39,244 nt of DNA, taken from positions 1 to 39,244 of the forward strand of contig CACJBW010000011.1 in NCBI GenBank assembly GCA_902591775.1. The letters are read 5' to 3'. Source of the DNA: an uncultured Pelagibacteraceae bacterium. Lineage in GTDB: Bacteria; Pseudomonadota; Alphaproteobacteria; Pelagibacterales; Pelagibacteraceae. Position 1 is the first letter of the stretch; the number at the start of each line of letters is the position of its first letter. Position numbers and translations under genes: made by a program. This document shows positions 18,193 through 26,364 of the stretch, piece by piece. The notes under the pieces are model-generated. The model searched no databases. It had not been told where the DNA came from and worked only from the letters and a program-made list of their open reading frames with translations.

Positions 18193-18220
18193 TTCTCTCT
18201 TTAACCTATAGGAGAGAGAA
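18193..18220 (+). promoter_or_regulatory. Hairpin enclosing the Shine-Dalgarno of the symporter operon
   Basis: An 8-base perfect inverted repeat, ttctctct (18193-18200) and agagagaa (18213-18220), with a 12-base loop. The only good Shine-Dalgarno for the DUF4212 gene, aggag at 18210-18214 and nine bases before the ATG at 18224, overlaps the loop end and the 3' arm. If the hairpin forms in the mRNA it would hide the ribosome binding site. Seen directly: the repeat and the overlap. Inferred: regulation. Confidence 0.55.
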
Positions 18221-18223
18221 AAA

Positions 18224-18490
18224 ATGTCAAAACAAGAACAACACTGGGAAAAAACCAGAAACTTGCTCTTTATCACATTAGCAATTTGGTTTATTTTCTC
18301 AATTGGCATCTTTCTTTTCGGAGCCGAAATGCAAGAATCTAGCATTAGACCATTTGGATATCCTTTAACATATTGGTTTACATGTCAGGGATCGCTTGCA
18401 ATCTTCGTAATTCTAATTTTCTGGTTTGCGGGTCGACAAGAGAAAATAGATGATGAATTCGGATTTACTGAAAGAGAGGGTGATCAATGA
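18224..18490 (+). CDS. DUF4212 sodium/substrate symporter small subunit
   Basis: 88 residues with two hydrophobic helices (about 14-32 and 50-66) and a charged C-terminus. This is the small partner that regularly precedes the VC_2705-type sodium:solute symporter; typical features are HWEKTRNLLFITLAIWF at the N-terminus and the conserved YPLTYWFTCQGSLAIFV. The start has an aggag Shine-Dalgarno, one of the few clear ones in this window. It overlaps the symporter gene by 4 bases (ATGA), as expected for a two-subunit transporter. Confidence 0.9.
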   Translation: MSKQEQHWEKTRNLLFITLAIWFIFSIGIFLFGAEMQESSIRPFGYPLTYWFTCQGSLAIFVILIFWFAGRQEKIDDEFGFTEREGDQ

Positions 18491-20301
18491 TAAAAGGTAA
18501 ATTTATCGATAACTTACCTAAGGTCTATGGGATATATACTGGAGGTTTTTTAGTATTTATCATCATAATGGCAATAGCTGAACAAGCTGGAATGACAGCA
18601 AAGATGATTGGTATCTTTTTTGTATCATTTACAGTTTTGATTTATGCTTTAATTGGTTGGTTATCAAGAACACTTCAAACAGACGCTTATTACGTAGCTG
18701 GAAGGCAGGTACCTACCGTATTTAATGGAATGGCAACTGCAGCAGACTGGATGTCTGGTGCATCTTTTGTAGCCATGGCAGGTGGTATTTACTTTAAGGG
18801 CTATGGTTATATGGCACTGCTTGTTGGATGGACTGGTGGATATGTACTAGTTGCATCTTTATTAGCACCATATCTTAGAAAATTTGGATGTTACACTGTT
18901 CCGGATTTTATAGGAACTCGTTATGGTGGTAACTTAGCAAGATTTAGTGCTGTTATAGTCTTAACGGTTGCATCATTCACTTATGTGACTGCACAAATTA
19001 ACGCTACAGGAACAATTGCTTCTGTTGCTTTAGATATTCCATTTGAAATTGCAGTTTACGTAGGACTTGCAAGTATTTTGATGTGTTCAATGCTTGGTGG
19101 AATGAGAGCGGTAACTTGGACACAAGTTGCTCAATATATTGTATTAATTATTGCTTATTTACTTCCGGTATTCTGGATAAGTAACAATATTGGTGCAGGT
19201 TTCTTCCCACACTTCATGTTAGCTGACGAAGTAGCAAGAATTGCAGAACTTGAAGGTCAATTTGGATTTGTTAAAAATTCAGCTGCAGATTTAGCTACAG
19301 TTCCAAAAGGATTGTCTGCAATTACTAAAGCTCACTCATCAGTCAATGCAACACCTTGGGCGTTTATCTCATTAGCAATATGTATGATGGCAGGAACAGC
19401 TTCATTACCTCACGTTATGATGAGATACTTCACTACTCCAAGTGTAAGAACAGCTAGAAGATCAGTAGGTTGGTCGTTATTCTTTATTTTCCTACTTTAT
19501 TCTTCAGCTCCAATGTTAGCTACTCTATCAAAAATTTCATTGATGGATCCTAACTTGGCTACTGGGATTATTGGTAAATCAATAACTGAAGTTCAAGCTC
19601 TTGACTGGTATCAAAACTGGAATCAAGCGAAGTTGATGTTTGTAAGTGACTTTAACGGCAATGGAACCCTAGAACTTAATGAGTTCTTTATGAAAGGTAG
19701 TGCTGTTGTATTAGCAACACCTGAGATTGCTGGATTACCTTATGTAATATCTGGACTAGTTGCTGCTGGAGGTATGGCTGCTGCCATGTCAACTGCGGAT
19801 GGATTAGTTTTAGCTATTTCAAATGCGTTATCACATGATGTTTACTACAAAATCATTAATCCAAAAGCTGAAACTGCAAAAAGATTAATTGTTGCAAGGG
19901 TATTACTTGTACTAATTGGTTTTGCAGGAGCCACAATAGCTGCACTAGAGATACAAGGTATTCTAGGTTCAGTAATTTGGGCTTTTGACTTTGCGATGTC
20001 TGGTTTATTCTTCCCACTTGTGCTTGGTGTATGGTGGAAGAGAGCTAATGCACCAGGAGCTGTTGCGGGAATGCTATTAGGACTTATCTCAGGAACTGCG
20101 TATCTAATTTGGGTACGAAGTGGTGGATCTGGGTTCTTAGGCATAACACAACTTACTTTTGGAATAGTTGGAGCAGCTGTGAGTTTAGTTTCTATGATTG
20201 TTGTCAGTTTAATAACTGCAGCACCAGACGCAGCTACTCAGAAGATGGTTGATGATGTCCGTGTACCAAGTGGTAAAACCATACTTGGAAAACAACATTA
20301 A
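18487..20301 (+). CDS. Sodium:solute symporter large subunit (VC_2705/ActP-like)
   Basis: 604-residue membrane protein of the SSS family with about 13 hydrophobic helices. Visible: YYVAGRQVPTVFNGMATAADWMSG near residue 74 (substrate/sodium site region), YTVPDFIGTRYGG, and ATPEIAGLPYVISGLVAAGG followed by AMSTADGLVLAISNALSHD. ActP-type members import acetate and related short acids, and acs is close by, but the substrate is not fixed by sequence. A loop at residues 388-399 (DFNGNGTLELNE) matches the EF-hand calcium loop pattern. A GC-rich hairpin follows at 20318. Confidence 0.92.
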   Translation: MIKGKFIDNLPKVYGIYTGGFLVFIIIMAIAEQAGMTAKMIGIFFVSFTVLIYALIGWLSRTLQTDAYYVAGRQVPTVFNGMATAADWMSGASFVAMAGGIYFKGYGYMALLVGWTGGYVLVASLLAPYLRKFGCYTVPDFIGTRYGGNLARFSAVIVLTVASFTYVTAQINATGTIASVALDIPFEIAVYVGLASILMCSMLGGMRAVTWTQVAQYIVLIIAYLLPVFWISNNIGAGFFPHFMLADEVARIAELEGQFGFVKNSAADLATVPKGLSAITKAHSSVNATPWAFISLAICMMAGTASLPHVMMRYFTTPSVRTARRSVGWSLFFIFLLYSSAPMLATLSKISLMDPNLATGIIGKSITEVQALDWYQNWNQAKLMFVSDFNGNGTLELNEFFMKGSAVVLATPEIAGLPYVISGLVAAGGMAAAMSTADGLVLAISNALSHDVYYKIINPKAETAKRLIVARVLLVLIGFAGATIAALEIQGILGSVIWAFDFAMSGLFFPLVLGVWWKRANAPGAVAGMLLGLISGTAYLIWVRSGGSGFLGITQLTFGIVGAAVSLVSMIVVSLITAAPDAATQKMVDDVRVPSGKTILGKQH

Positions 20302-20317
20302 TTAAAATATATTATTT

Positions 20318-20340
20318 TAGGGGCGAAAATTTCGCCCCTA
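20318..20340 (+). terminator. GC-rich hairpin after the symporter operon
   Basis: Palindrome taggggcg (20318-20325) / cgccccta (20333-20340) around an aaaattt loop; the symmetry actually runs 11 bases on each side of one central base. It is one of only two strong GC hairpins in the window and lies 17 bases after the symporter stop. There is no T-run after it on either strand, so it may work as a terminator without one or as an RNA 3'-end stabiliser. Confidence 0.6.
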
Positions 20341-20353
20341 GATAAGATCGAAA

Positions 20354-20704
20354 ATGTCAGCAAACTTTCATCCCATAGTTTACATAATTGATTATATTCT
20401 TGGAGTTATAATGTGGACTCTAATTGGACGAGTTGCAATGAATATATTTCAGAAGGAGGATTCACAATTTTTCTTTATGAAAGTATTTGTGAAACTTACA
20501 AATCCACTTATTAAAATATTTAAACCAATTACTCCAAGCTTTATAATAGGACCTTTAGTGCCACTTTATGTGGCTTGGTTCTTTTACATGGGTCGTTTCT
20601 ATTTAATGCCTTATTTACTTGGCTATTCAGTTATGGGGATGCTTTCGTTCCCTCTTGAAAGTGAAATTGCTAGAGAAATATATAGAATATTTAGTAAAAA
20701 CTAA
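20354..20704 (+). CDS. Small membrane protein, possibly a divergent YggT relative
   Basis: 116 residues with an N-terminal hydrophobic helix (about 8-27) and further hydrophobic stretches at about 60-100. The middle segment reads FVKLTNPLIKIFKPITPSFI and then VPLYVAWFFYMGRFYLMPYLL. The NPLIKIFKPITPSF pattern resembles the YggT loop, so a shared fold is possible. The start at 20354 lies 13 bases after the hairpin. From memory, similar proteins follow symporter genes in other alphaproteobacteria. Function unknown. Confidence 0.7.
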   Translation: MSANFHPIVYIIDYILGVIMWTLIGRVAMNIFQKEDSQFFFMKVFVKLTNPLIKIFKPITPSFIIGPLVPLYVAWFFYMGRFYLMPYLLGYSVMGMLSFPLESEIAREIYRIFSKN

Positions 20705-20748
20705 TTCAAATAGAACAAAAAATTGATACTAATAATTTTTAGTTTCAA

Positions 20749-21408
20749 ATGAAAAAAATTCAAATTTCTCCATCTATTTTATCTGCTGACTTCAGCCAGC
20801 TTGGCAATGAAATTAAGAAGCTAGAACAAGGTGGAGCTGACTTAATTCATGTTGATGTAATGGACGGTCACTTTGTACCAAATTTAACAATAGGACCACC
20901 AGTAATAAAAAACTTAAGAAAATATACCAAGCTTCCATTTGATGTACACTTGATGATTTCTCCGGTACATGAATATATTGAAGATTATGCAAACGCTGGT
21001 GCTGACATAATAACTATTCATCCTGAAGCTACTAAAAAATTAAAAGAATCTATAAATTTAATAAAAAAATTTGGTAAAAAAGTTGGTGTATCCTTAAATC
21101 CAAAAACTCAAATAGAAACTTTAATTGATGAAATAGACAATATCGATTTGGTTCTAGTTATGAGTGTTAATCCTGGTTTTGGTGGTCAAAAATTTATGCC
21201 CGAAGTATTAAATAAAATAAAAGAATTAAAAAAAATAAAAGACAAAAGTAAATATCGCTTTGATATTGAAGTTGATGGAGGGATTAATTTTAGTAATTCA
21301 AAAATAGTTTTAGAAGCTGGAGCTGATATTTTGGTATCTGGAACCACAGTTTTTAAAGAGAACGATGGGGATATTAAAACTAATATTGAAAAACTAAAAT
21401 CAATATAA
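20749..21408 (+). CDS. rpe: Ribulose-phosphate 3-epimerase
   Basis: Interconverts ribulose 5-phosphate and xylulose 5-phosphate in the pentose phosphate pathway. 219 residues, a complete TIM barrel. The metal and catalytic residues are all present: His34 and Asp36 (in HVDVMDGHFVPN), His67 (FDVHLMI) and Asp176 (EVDGGI). MSVNPGFGGQKF is the phosphate/metal-loop signature. It starts 44 bases after the small membrane protein and is followed one base later by the heparinase-like gene. Confidence 0.97.
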   Translation: MKKIQISPSILSADFSQLGNEIKKLEQGGADLIHVDVMDGHFVPNLTIGPPVIKNLRKYTKLPFDVHLMISPVHEYIEDYANAGADIITIHPEATKKLKESINLIKKFGKKVGVSLNPKTQIETLIDEIDNIDLVLVMSVNPGFGGQKFMPEVLNKIKELKKIKDKSKYRFDIEVDGGINFSNSKIVLEAGADILVSGTTVFKENDGDIKTNIEKLKSI

Positions 21409-21409
21409 A

Positions 21410-23038
21410 ATGTTTTTAAAGAGTTCTTTTAATTATATCAATGAATTTTATTTTATTTTTAAAAACCAAATACGAAAAATTTATTTAAACTCATCTATTT
21501 ATAATAAAAAAATTTCAAAAGTTGACGAAAATGTTTTAGTTTATCAACCTAGTCTTAATATACTTAGTTCATTAATAAAATATGAAAAACAAAAAAAAAA
21601 GATTGAAGATTTTAATGTTCAATCAATATGGGAAAACAAAGATTTAAAATATAATGATTTTAAAAAACTTCATAGTTTTTATTGGTTGTTTTCAATAGAT
21701 CTTAAATCTTCTAACGAAATTACTCAGTCAATTATTGAAAATTGGATTAAAAAAAATCAAAATTATGAAACAAAAAGTTGGGAGATAGATATTCTTTCTA
21801 AAAGAGTAATAGCTTGGATATCAAATTCAAAAATAACCTATGATGAATCTGAAGAAAAATATAAAAATAGTTTTAACGAAATAATTAGTAAGCAGGTAAA
21901 TCATTTAATGAATGAAATTGACAGATCATCTAATTTAAATAACAAAATGATTGGTTGTACAGCGATAACTCTCACAGGCATAGCATACAAAAACAATAAG
22001 TTTTTGGAGTATGGATTAGATTTACTTAAAAAAATTATTAATACTTCTTTTGACAATAACTACTTTCCAAAATCAAGAAATATAAGACAGATGGTTTTTT
22101 ATTTAAAATATTTTATTTTGATAAGAGAGCTTTTAAAAGACTCTTTAAATGATATTCCAGAATACCTGAATGAAATAACTCATTTCCTTGGTAAATCCTA
22201 TGATTTTCTTTGGGGGTCATTAAGGCAAAGTTTATTATTTAATGGAAATAATAATTCAAATAATAAAGATTTTGATGAATATTTATCTCTTTTTAGATAC
22301 AAGTTTAAAAGTGATAAGTTCGACATATCTGGTTATACAATCTTAAAAAATAGAAATGCAGTCCTTGCTATGGATACAGGGAACAACCCAGCAAAAAATT
22401 ACTCTGAAAATTATCAAAGTGGACCCTTATCATTTGAATTTTTTTTTAAAGGTAAAAAGCTAATTACTAACTCTGGTTATTTTCAAGATTATAACCACCA
22501 ACTGAATTCGATTTCAAAATCTACAGCCACTCATTCGACGCTAATTATAGATAACTCTTCAACTTGTAATTTTAAAAAAAATAGTAAAGGTCCAAGTATA
22601 GTTACTAAAGGATTTAAAACATTCGATAAAGAAGTAACTTATGAAAAAAATTATTGGGGAATTAAATGTTCACATGATGGATATTTATCAAGGTATGGGT
22701 TGATTCATCAAAGAGATATAGGGTTTGATATAGATAAATGTATTCTTTTTGGAAAAGAAAAACTTATTAAAAAAAAGAATTTTAAGGTTACAAATTTTGA
22801 AATAAGATTTCATCTTTTACCAAATATTAAAGTTACAAAGCTTCAAGATAATAAATCAGTTTTAATTGAATTGGAAAATTCTGGCTGGAGATTCTTTTCA
22901 AAAGATGGATTGATAGGAGTCGAAACTGGGCTATACTTTGGCAATAAAAATAAATATATTGAGAACCAGAATATTTTCATATCAGGTTTTACTCAAAATA
23001 ATGAACAGTTAATTGAATGGCAAATTAGTAAAATATGA
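21410..23038 (+). CDS. Heparinase II/III family protein
   Basis: 542 residues: an alpha-helical N-terminal region (to about 290) and a C-terminal beta-rich heparinase II/III domain (about 310-535). The domain shows FFKGKKLITNSGYF and the conserved SKSTATHSTLIIDNSS with His375, where the family typically has a catalytic or metal-linked histidine. Known members cleave acidic polysaccharides by elimination. No signal peptide is evident, so the protein may be cytoplasmic and act on an intracellular glycan. The order rpe-heparinase-purH recurs in alphaproteobacteria, hinting at a housekeeping role. It overlaps purH by 4 bases. Confidence 0.85.
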   Translation: MFLKSSFNYINEFYFIFKNQIRKIYLNSSIYNKKISKVDENVLVYQPSLNILSSLIKYEKQKKKIEDFNVQSIWENKDLKYNDFKKLHSFYWLFSIDLKSSNEITQSIIENWIKKNQNYETKSWEIDILSKRVIAWISNSKITYDESEEKYKNSFNEIISKQVNHLMNEIDRSSNLNNKMIGCTAITLTGIAYKNNKFLEYGLDLLKKIINTSFDNNYFPKSRNIRQMVFYLKYFILIRELLKDSLNDIPEYLNEITHFLGKSYDFLWGSLRQSLLFNGNNNSNNKDFDEYLSLFRYKFKSDKFDISGYTILKNRNAVLAMDTGNNPAKNYSENYQSGPLSFEFFFKGKKLITNSGYFQDYNHQLNSISKSTATHSTLIIDNSSTCNFKKNSKGPSIVTKGFKTFDKEVTYEKNYWGIKCSHDGYLSRYGLIHQRDIGFDIDKCILFGKEKLIKKKNFKVTNFEIRFHLLPNIKVTKLQDNKSVLIELENSGWRFFSKDGLIGVETGLYFGNKNKYIENQNIFISGFTQNNEQLIEWQISKI

Positions 23039-24579
23039 GTAATAAAATTAAAAGAGCAATTATATCCATATCAGATAAATCAGAAATTAAATTAATATTA
23101 AATACCCTTAAAAAATATAAGGTTAACATTATAAGTTCAGGCGGTACATCTAAAGAGATTAATAAATTAGGCTTCAAATGTACTGATGTATCAGAATATA
23201 CTAAAACAGATGAAATTTTGGATGGAAGGGTTAAAACACTACATCCAAAGTTATATGCTGGTATTTTGAGTAAGAGAGACAATGAAAATCATGAGAAAGA
23301 ACTGAAAAAAAATAATTATGAAGCAATAGATCTAGTTATAGTTAATTTTTACCCATTTGAAGAAATATTAAAAAATACAAAAAATCACAATAAACTTATT
23401 GAAAATATAGATATAGGAGGTCCAACCCTTGTTAGAGCAGCAGCAAAAAATTATAAATATACAACTGTTTTAACCTCTCCGCATCAATACAAAGAATTTA
23501 TTTTAGATTTAGAAAAAAATAAAGGCTTCACAAGTTTGGAACTTAGAAAAAAACTTTCTCAAGAAGCATTTAATTCAACAGCTTACTATGACTCAGTAAT
23601 TTCAGAATATTTGAATAATATAAATAATGATTATTTTCCTCAGAAGAAGACTATTCATGGAAATTTAGTGGAAGTATTACGGTATGGAGAAAACCCTCAT
23701 CAACAATCAGCAATTTACAGTAAAAATAGTAAATTAGATATATCACAATTAAGTGGAAAAAAATTAAGTTATAATAATTATAATGATATTTATGCAGCAT
23801 TAAATATTTCACGAACTTTTCCAAAAAATAATGGAACTGTAATTATAAAACATGCAAATCCTTGCGGTGTTTCAATAAATAACAGTAAAATAGAGAGTTA
23901 CAAAGAGGCTCTAGCTTGCGATCCAGTAAGTGCATTTGGGGGAATTGTTTCATGTAATTTTAAAGTAAATAAAAAAATAGCTTTAGAATTAAATAAAATA
24001 TTTTTAGAGGTAATTGTTGCACTAGGGTTTGATAAGGATTCTCTGAAAATTCTAAAAAAGAAGAAAAATTTAAGATTAATTGATGCATCAAAATTAAGTG
24101 AACAAAATTTTAAAAATATTACTAGTCACTTTGACACTTTACTACTTCAAAGCGCAGACAACAAAACTTTTACTAAAGACAATTTTAAAGTTGTCTCTAA
24201 AATTAAACCTACAAAAAAAATTTTAGATAACCTATTGTTTGCTTTCAACGTTTGCAGAAATGTAAAATCTAATGCGATTGTTCTATCAAGAAATAGCTCA
24301 ACTGTTGGAATTGGATCAGGTCAACCAAGTAGATTAGATAGTTGTAAAATAGCAATTGAGAAAATGAACACATTCCAAAGAATTAAAGAAAATGATATAA
24401 TCATAGGCGCATCAGACGCATTTTTTCCATTTGTGGATGGAATTGAAACCTTAGTTCAAAATGGGGTGAGTGCAATCATTCAACCCTCAGGATCTATTCG
24501 TGATAAAGAAATCATTAAATTCGCAGATAAATTAGGCATCATACTAGTGTTCTCTAAAACCAGACACTTTAAACATTAG
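23035..24579 (+). CDS. purH: Bifunctional AICAR transformylase/IMP cyclohydrolase
   Basis: Last two steps of purine synthesis: formylation of AICAR with 10-formyl-THF, then ring closure to IMP. 514 residues. The N-terminal MGS-like cyclohydrolase domain (RAIISISDKSEIK, SSGGTSKEI, TDEILDGRVKTLHPKLYAGIL) is followed by the transformylase domain with the catalytic Lys272-His273 in KHANPCGVS. Further on are SAFGGIV, GIGSGQPSR and SDAFFPFVDGIE. FolD, also in this window, makes the folate cofactor. Ends 6 bases before the convergent phhB. Confidence 0.97.
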   Translation: MSNKIKRAIISISDKSEIKLILNTLKKYKVNIISSGGTSKEINKLGFKCTDVSEYTKTDEILDGRVKTLHPKLYAGILSKRDNENHEKELKKNNYEAIDLVIVNFYPFEEILKNTKNHNKLIENIDIGGPTLVRAAAKNYKYTTVLTSPHQYKEFILDLEKNKGFTSLELRKKLSQEAFNSTAYYDSVISEYLNNINNDYFPQKKTIHGNLVEVLRYGENPHQQSAIYSKNSKLDISQLSGKKLSYNNYNDIYAALNISRTFPKNNGTVIIKHANPCGVSINNSKIESYKEALACDPVSAFGGIVSCNFKVNKKIALELNKIFLEVIVALGFDKDSLKILKKKKNLRLIDASKLSEQNFKNITSHFDTLLLQSADNKTFTKDNFKVVSKIKPTKKILDNLLFAFNVCRNVKSNAIVLSRNSSTVGIGSGQPSRLDSCKIAIEKMNTFQRIKENDIIIGASDAFFPFVDGIETLVQNGVSAIIQPSGSIRDKEIIKFADKLGIILVFSKTRHFKH

Positions 24580-24585
24580 AATTAA

Positions 24586-24921
24586 CTAAATTTTATCAAT
24601 TTTTGCAGCAAGTACAAAGTCGCTTTCATGCAATCCATTAATTGCGTGTGTTTGTATTTTTATCTTAGCGTAGCCCCAACCAAACCATATATCAGGATGG
24701 TGACCTTCTTGCTCAGCTATTTCTCCTACTTTATTAACAAAGGATTGACTTTCTAAAAAATTATTAAATTTGAAGTCTTTAGTAATATAATAATCTTTTT
24801 TATCAACTGAATTGACATCCCAACCATCAACCTTTTTAAGGTATTTATGTATTTCATCAATATTAAAACTTGGAATTCCTCCTTCACATGGAATACATTT
24901 TTTATCAGCTAAATCAGTCAT
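24586..24921 (-). CDS. phhB: Pterin-4a-carbinolamine dehydratase
   Basis: Dehydrates 4a-hydroxytetrahydropterin, recycling the cofactor of aromatic amino acid hydroxylases. 111 residues, normal size. The active-site motif EGHHPDI (His74, His75) and the later THAINGLHESDF (His92) are intact. No phenylalanine hydroxylase is in the window, so its partner is elsewhere or it has another role. The N-terminus contains KKCIPCEGG, a CxxC pair often seen in this family. Confidence 0.93.
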   Translation of the reverse strand: MTDLADKKCIPCEGGIPSFNIDEIHKYLKKVDGWDVNSVDKKDYYITKDFKFNNFLESQSFVNKVGEIAEQEGHHPDIWFGWGYAKIKIQTHAINGLHESDFVLAAKIDKI

Positions 24922-24978
24922 TAAAATTTATTATAATATTTACTTTTTAATTGCAAGCAATACATAATTAATCTTTTT

Positions 24979-26106
24979 TTAAAAAAAAATTTTTTGATCA
25001 TTAAACCAATTATTCATAACAAGAAAATTATTTAAAGAAATTCCTTTTATTGTATCATGAGTAATTCCAGAGTTCTCAACACCATCTTTAGTATTTTCTA
25101 AGTCATATTTCTTCTCATTATCTAGCCATTCCTCAGGCATAAGCATCATTTCTGATTTTTTTTTAAAAATTTTTTTATATTCAGGATATTTTGATGCATA
25201 CTCATGGCAGCCTCTCTTACTTTCAATTAAGATTTGTTCATCAAAATAAATACTAAGAATTTTTTTTGTTTCATTTTCTACTTGAAAAACTTCCTCTAAA
25301 CTTTGACAGTAAATGATACTTTTGTAAATATCGGTTTCTGATTTCTTATCAATCATATTTTTTCTGTTAAACTTGTGAAAATAAGTTAATTTGTCAAAAA
25401 TTAGGGACATCCTCAATAAATCATAAAAATTTTTTGACTCAATCACTACTTTGTAACACTCAAAACAATACTTTGGTATGGAATTATACTTAGAAAAGAT
25501 TGCTTTATGTCTCTCACAATTAAGATTTATTGATTTAGTTCTATAAATTTGAACCTTATTATAAGAAAGATCATTTAAATCTTTTAGTACTACTTTTTTA
25601 CATTTTTTAAAATAATTAACAATTTGTTGATCGGTTATTTTTTTTGAAAAATCAATTTCGTAAGGAACTTTTTTAACCTTTTTATCAATATCGCTTATAA
25701 AATTTGAATTTTCATCCTCAGGTTCATAAAAGGAGAGAATTTCAATTATTTTATCTCTTGCTAATTTATAATCATTTTTAATAATTATTGCTTTATTTAA
25801 AAAATCATAAGATTTTTTTAAATTCTTAGTTTTAAAAAATAATAGCCCTAAATTATAGTAAGCAGAATGAAAATTAGGGTCAAGATTAATTGCTTTTTCA
25901 AAATCTAATATAGAATTTTTTAAATCATTGAGTCTAAAATTTATAAGCCCTACAATATTGTGATATTGCGGAATATTATTTAAATTTGGAAGTTTAAATT
26001 TACTATTATTAGCAAACAATAAAGTGTCTTTCAGAGAATTGTGGGTGTAACTTTTTACAATTTTACTTAATTGATTAAATTCATCCTTGTAATTTAAATT
26101 ATTCAT
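24979..26106 (-). CDS. TPR protein with Cys/His-containing C-terminal domain
   Basis: 375 residues from the ATG at 26106 (MNNLNYKDEFN). An in-frame ATG at 26172 would start inside the tRNA-Gly gene and is rejected. Residues about 48-123 form TPR helices (YHNIVGLINFRLNDL, then AINLDPNFHSAYYNLGLL). Residues about 190-340 hold CERH (197-200) and CFEC (214-217), a CxxH...CxxC arrangement that could bind zinc, and YCQSLEE with Cys267. I recall similar C-terminal regions in TPR proteins of marine bacteria such as Prochlorococcus, but know no function. Very low GC; a member of the accessory region around tRNA-Gly. Confidence 0.75.
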   Translation of the reverse strand: MNNLNYKDEFNQLSKIVKSYTHNSLKDTLLFANNSKFKLPNLNNIPQYHNIVGLINFRLNDLKNSILDFEKAINLDPNFHSAYYNLGLLFFKTKNLKKSYDFLNKAIIIKNDYKLARDKIIEILSFYEPEDENSNFISDIDKKVKKVPYEIDFSKKITDQQIVNYFKKCKKVVLKDLNDLSYNKVQIYRTKSINLNCERHKAIFSKYNSIPKYCFECYKVVIESKNFYDLLRMSLIFDKLTYFHKFNRKNMIDKKSETDIYKSIIYCQSLEEVFQVENETKKILSIYFDEQILIESKRGCHEYASKYPEYKKIFKKKSEMMLMPEEWLDNEKKYDLENTKDGVENSGITHDTIKGISLNNFLVMNNWFNDQKIFF

Positions 26107-26127
26107 TTCCAAATATTTAAGCAATTT

Positions 26128-26202
26128 TGGAGCGGGCAATGGGACTCGAACCCACGACCTTCTCGTTGGCAACGAGACGCTCTACCACTGAGCTATGCCC
26201 GC
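26128..26202 (-). tRNA. tRNA-Gly(GCC)
   Basis: On the minus strand the gene runs from 26202 to 26128 with the acceptor arms GCGGGCA and TGCCCGC, discriminator T, and an encoded CCA (26128-26130). The D arm is GCTCAGTGGTAGAGC, the anticodon stem-loop TCTCG-TTGCCAA-CGAGA (anticodon GCC), the T loop TTCGAGT. Its 5' 41 bases plus flank are repeated exactly at 27809-27854, and the 1,647-base cassette lies between. The intact gene therefore reads its 5' half and promoter from the cassette side. Confidence 0.97.
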
Positions 26203-26207
26203 TTGTT
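26162..26207. repeat. 46-base direct repeat, copy 1 (attachment core, tRNA side)
   Basis: Identical over 46 bases to 27809-27854. It covers the 5' part of tRNA-Gly from the anticodon stem to the first base (41 bases) plus 5 flanking bases. Bases on both sides differ between copies, so the repeat has sharp ends. Its position in a tRNA gene fits a tyrosine-recombinase attachment site. Confidence 0.93.
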
Positions 26208-26215
26208 AAAAAATC

Positions 26216-26244
26216 ATTATAGATAGCGGTTTTTAGAAATGCAA
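26216..26244 (-). promoter_or_regulatory. Promoter of tRNA-Gly
   Basis: On the minus strand TTGCAT (26244-26239) is followed after 17 bases by TATAAT (26221-26216), with the tRNA 5' end 14 bases further on. This is close to the sigma-70 consensus and lies in cassette DNA. The flank of the remnant copy (27855 onward) has no equally good match. Confidence 0.7.
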
Positions 26245-26277
26245 GTATTAGTTAAATTAGTAAAATTTATCACCAAC

Positions 26278-26300
26278 TGTGTCGTGAGTGTGTCGAGATT
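26278..26300. repeat. 23-base direct repeat, copy 1 (possible arm-type site)
   Basis: Starts tgtgtcgtgag and ends tgtgtcgagatt (adjoining half-units); identical to 27733-27755 in the same orientation. It lies 70 bases inside core copy 1. It is itself made of two related units sharing tgtgtcg. Confidence 0.85.
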
Positions 26301-26329
26301 TTTTTAAAACTTTACATGAAAGTTTATGT

Positions 26330-26347
26330 TGGGGGCTAACGCCCCCA
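26330..26347 (-). terminator. GC hairpin after the beta-propeller gene
   Basis: tgggggc (26330-26336) and gccccca (26341-26347) enclose the loop taac. It lies 17 bases beyond the stop of the minus-strand beta-propeller gene. No immediate T-run on that strand, but an A/T-rich stretch follows. Likely terminator of the cassette gene, insulating tRNA-Gly from it. Confidence 0.65.
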
Positions 26348-26364
26348 CAGGCTTAATTTAGTTA

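Noticed and set aside
26107..26172. N-terminal extension of the TPR protein from the ATG at 26172
   Set aside because: The added residues are a translation of the tRNA-Gly gene; the start at 26106 is used instead.
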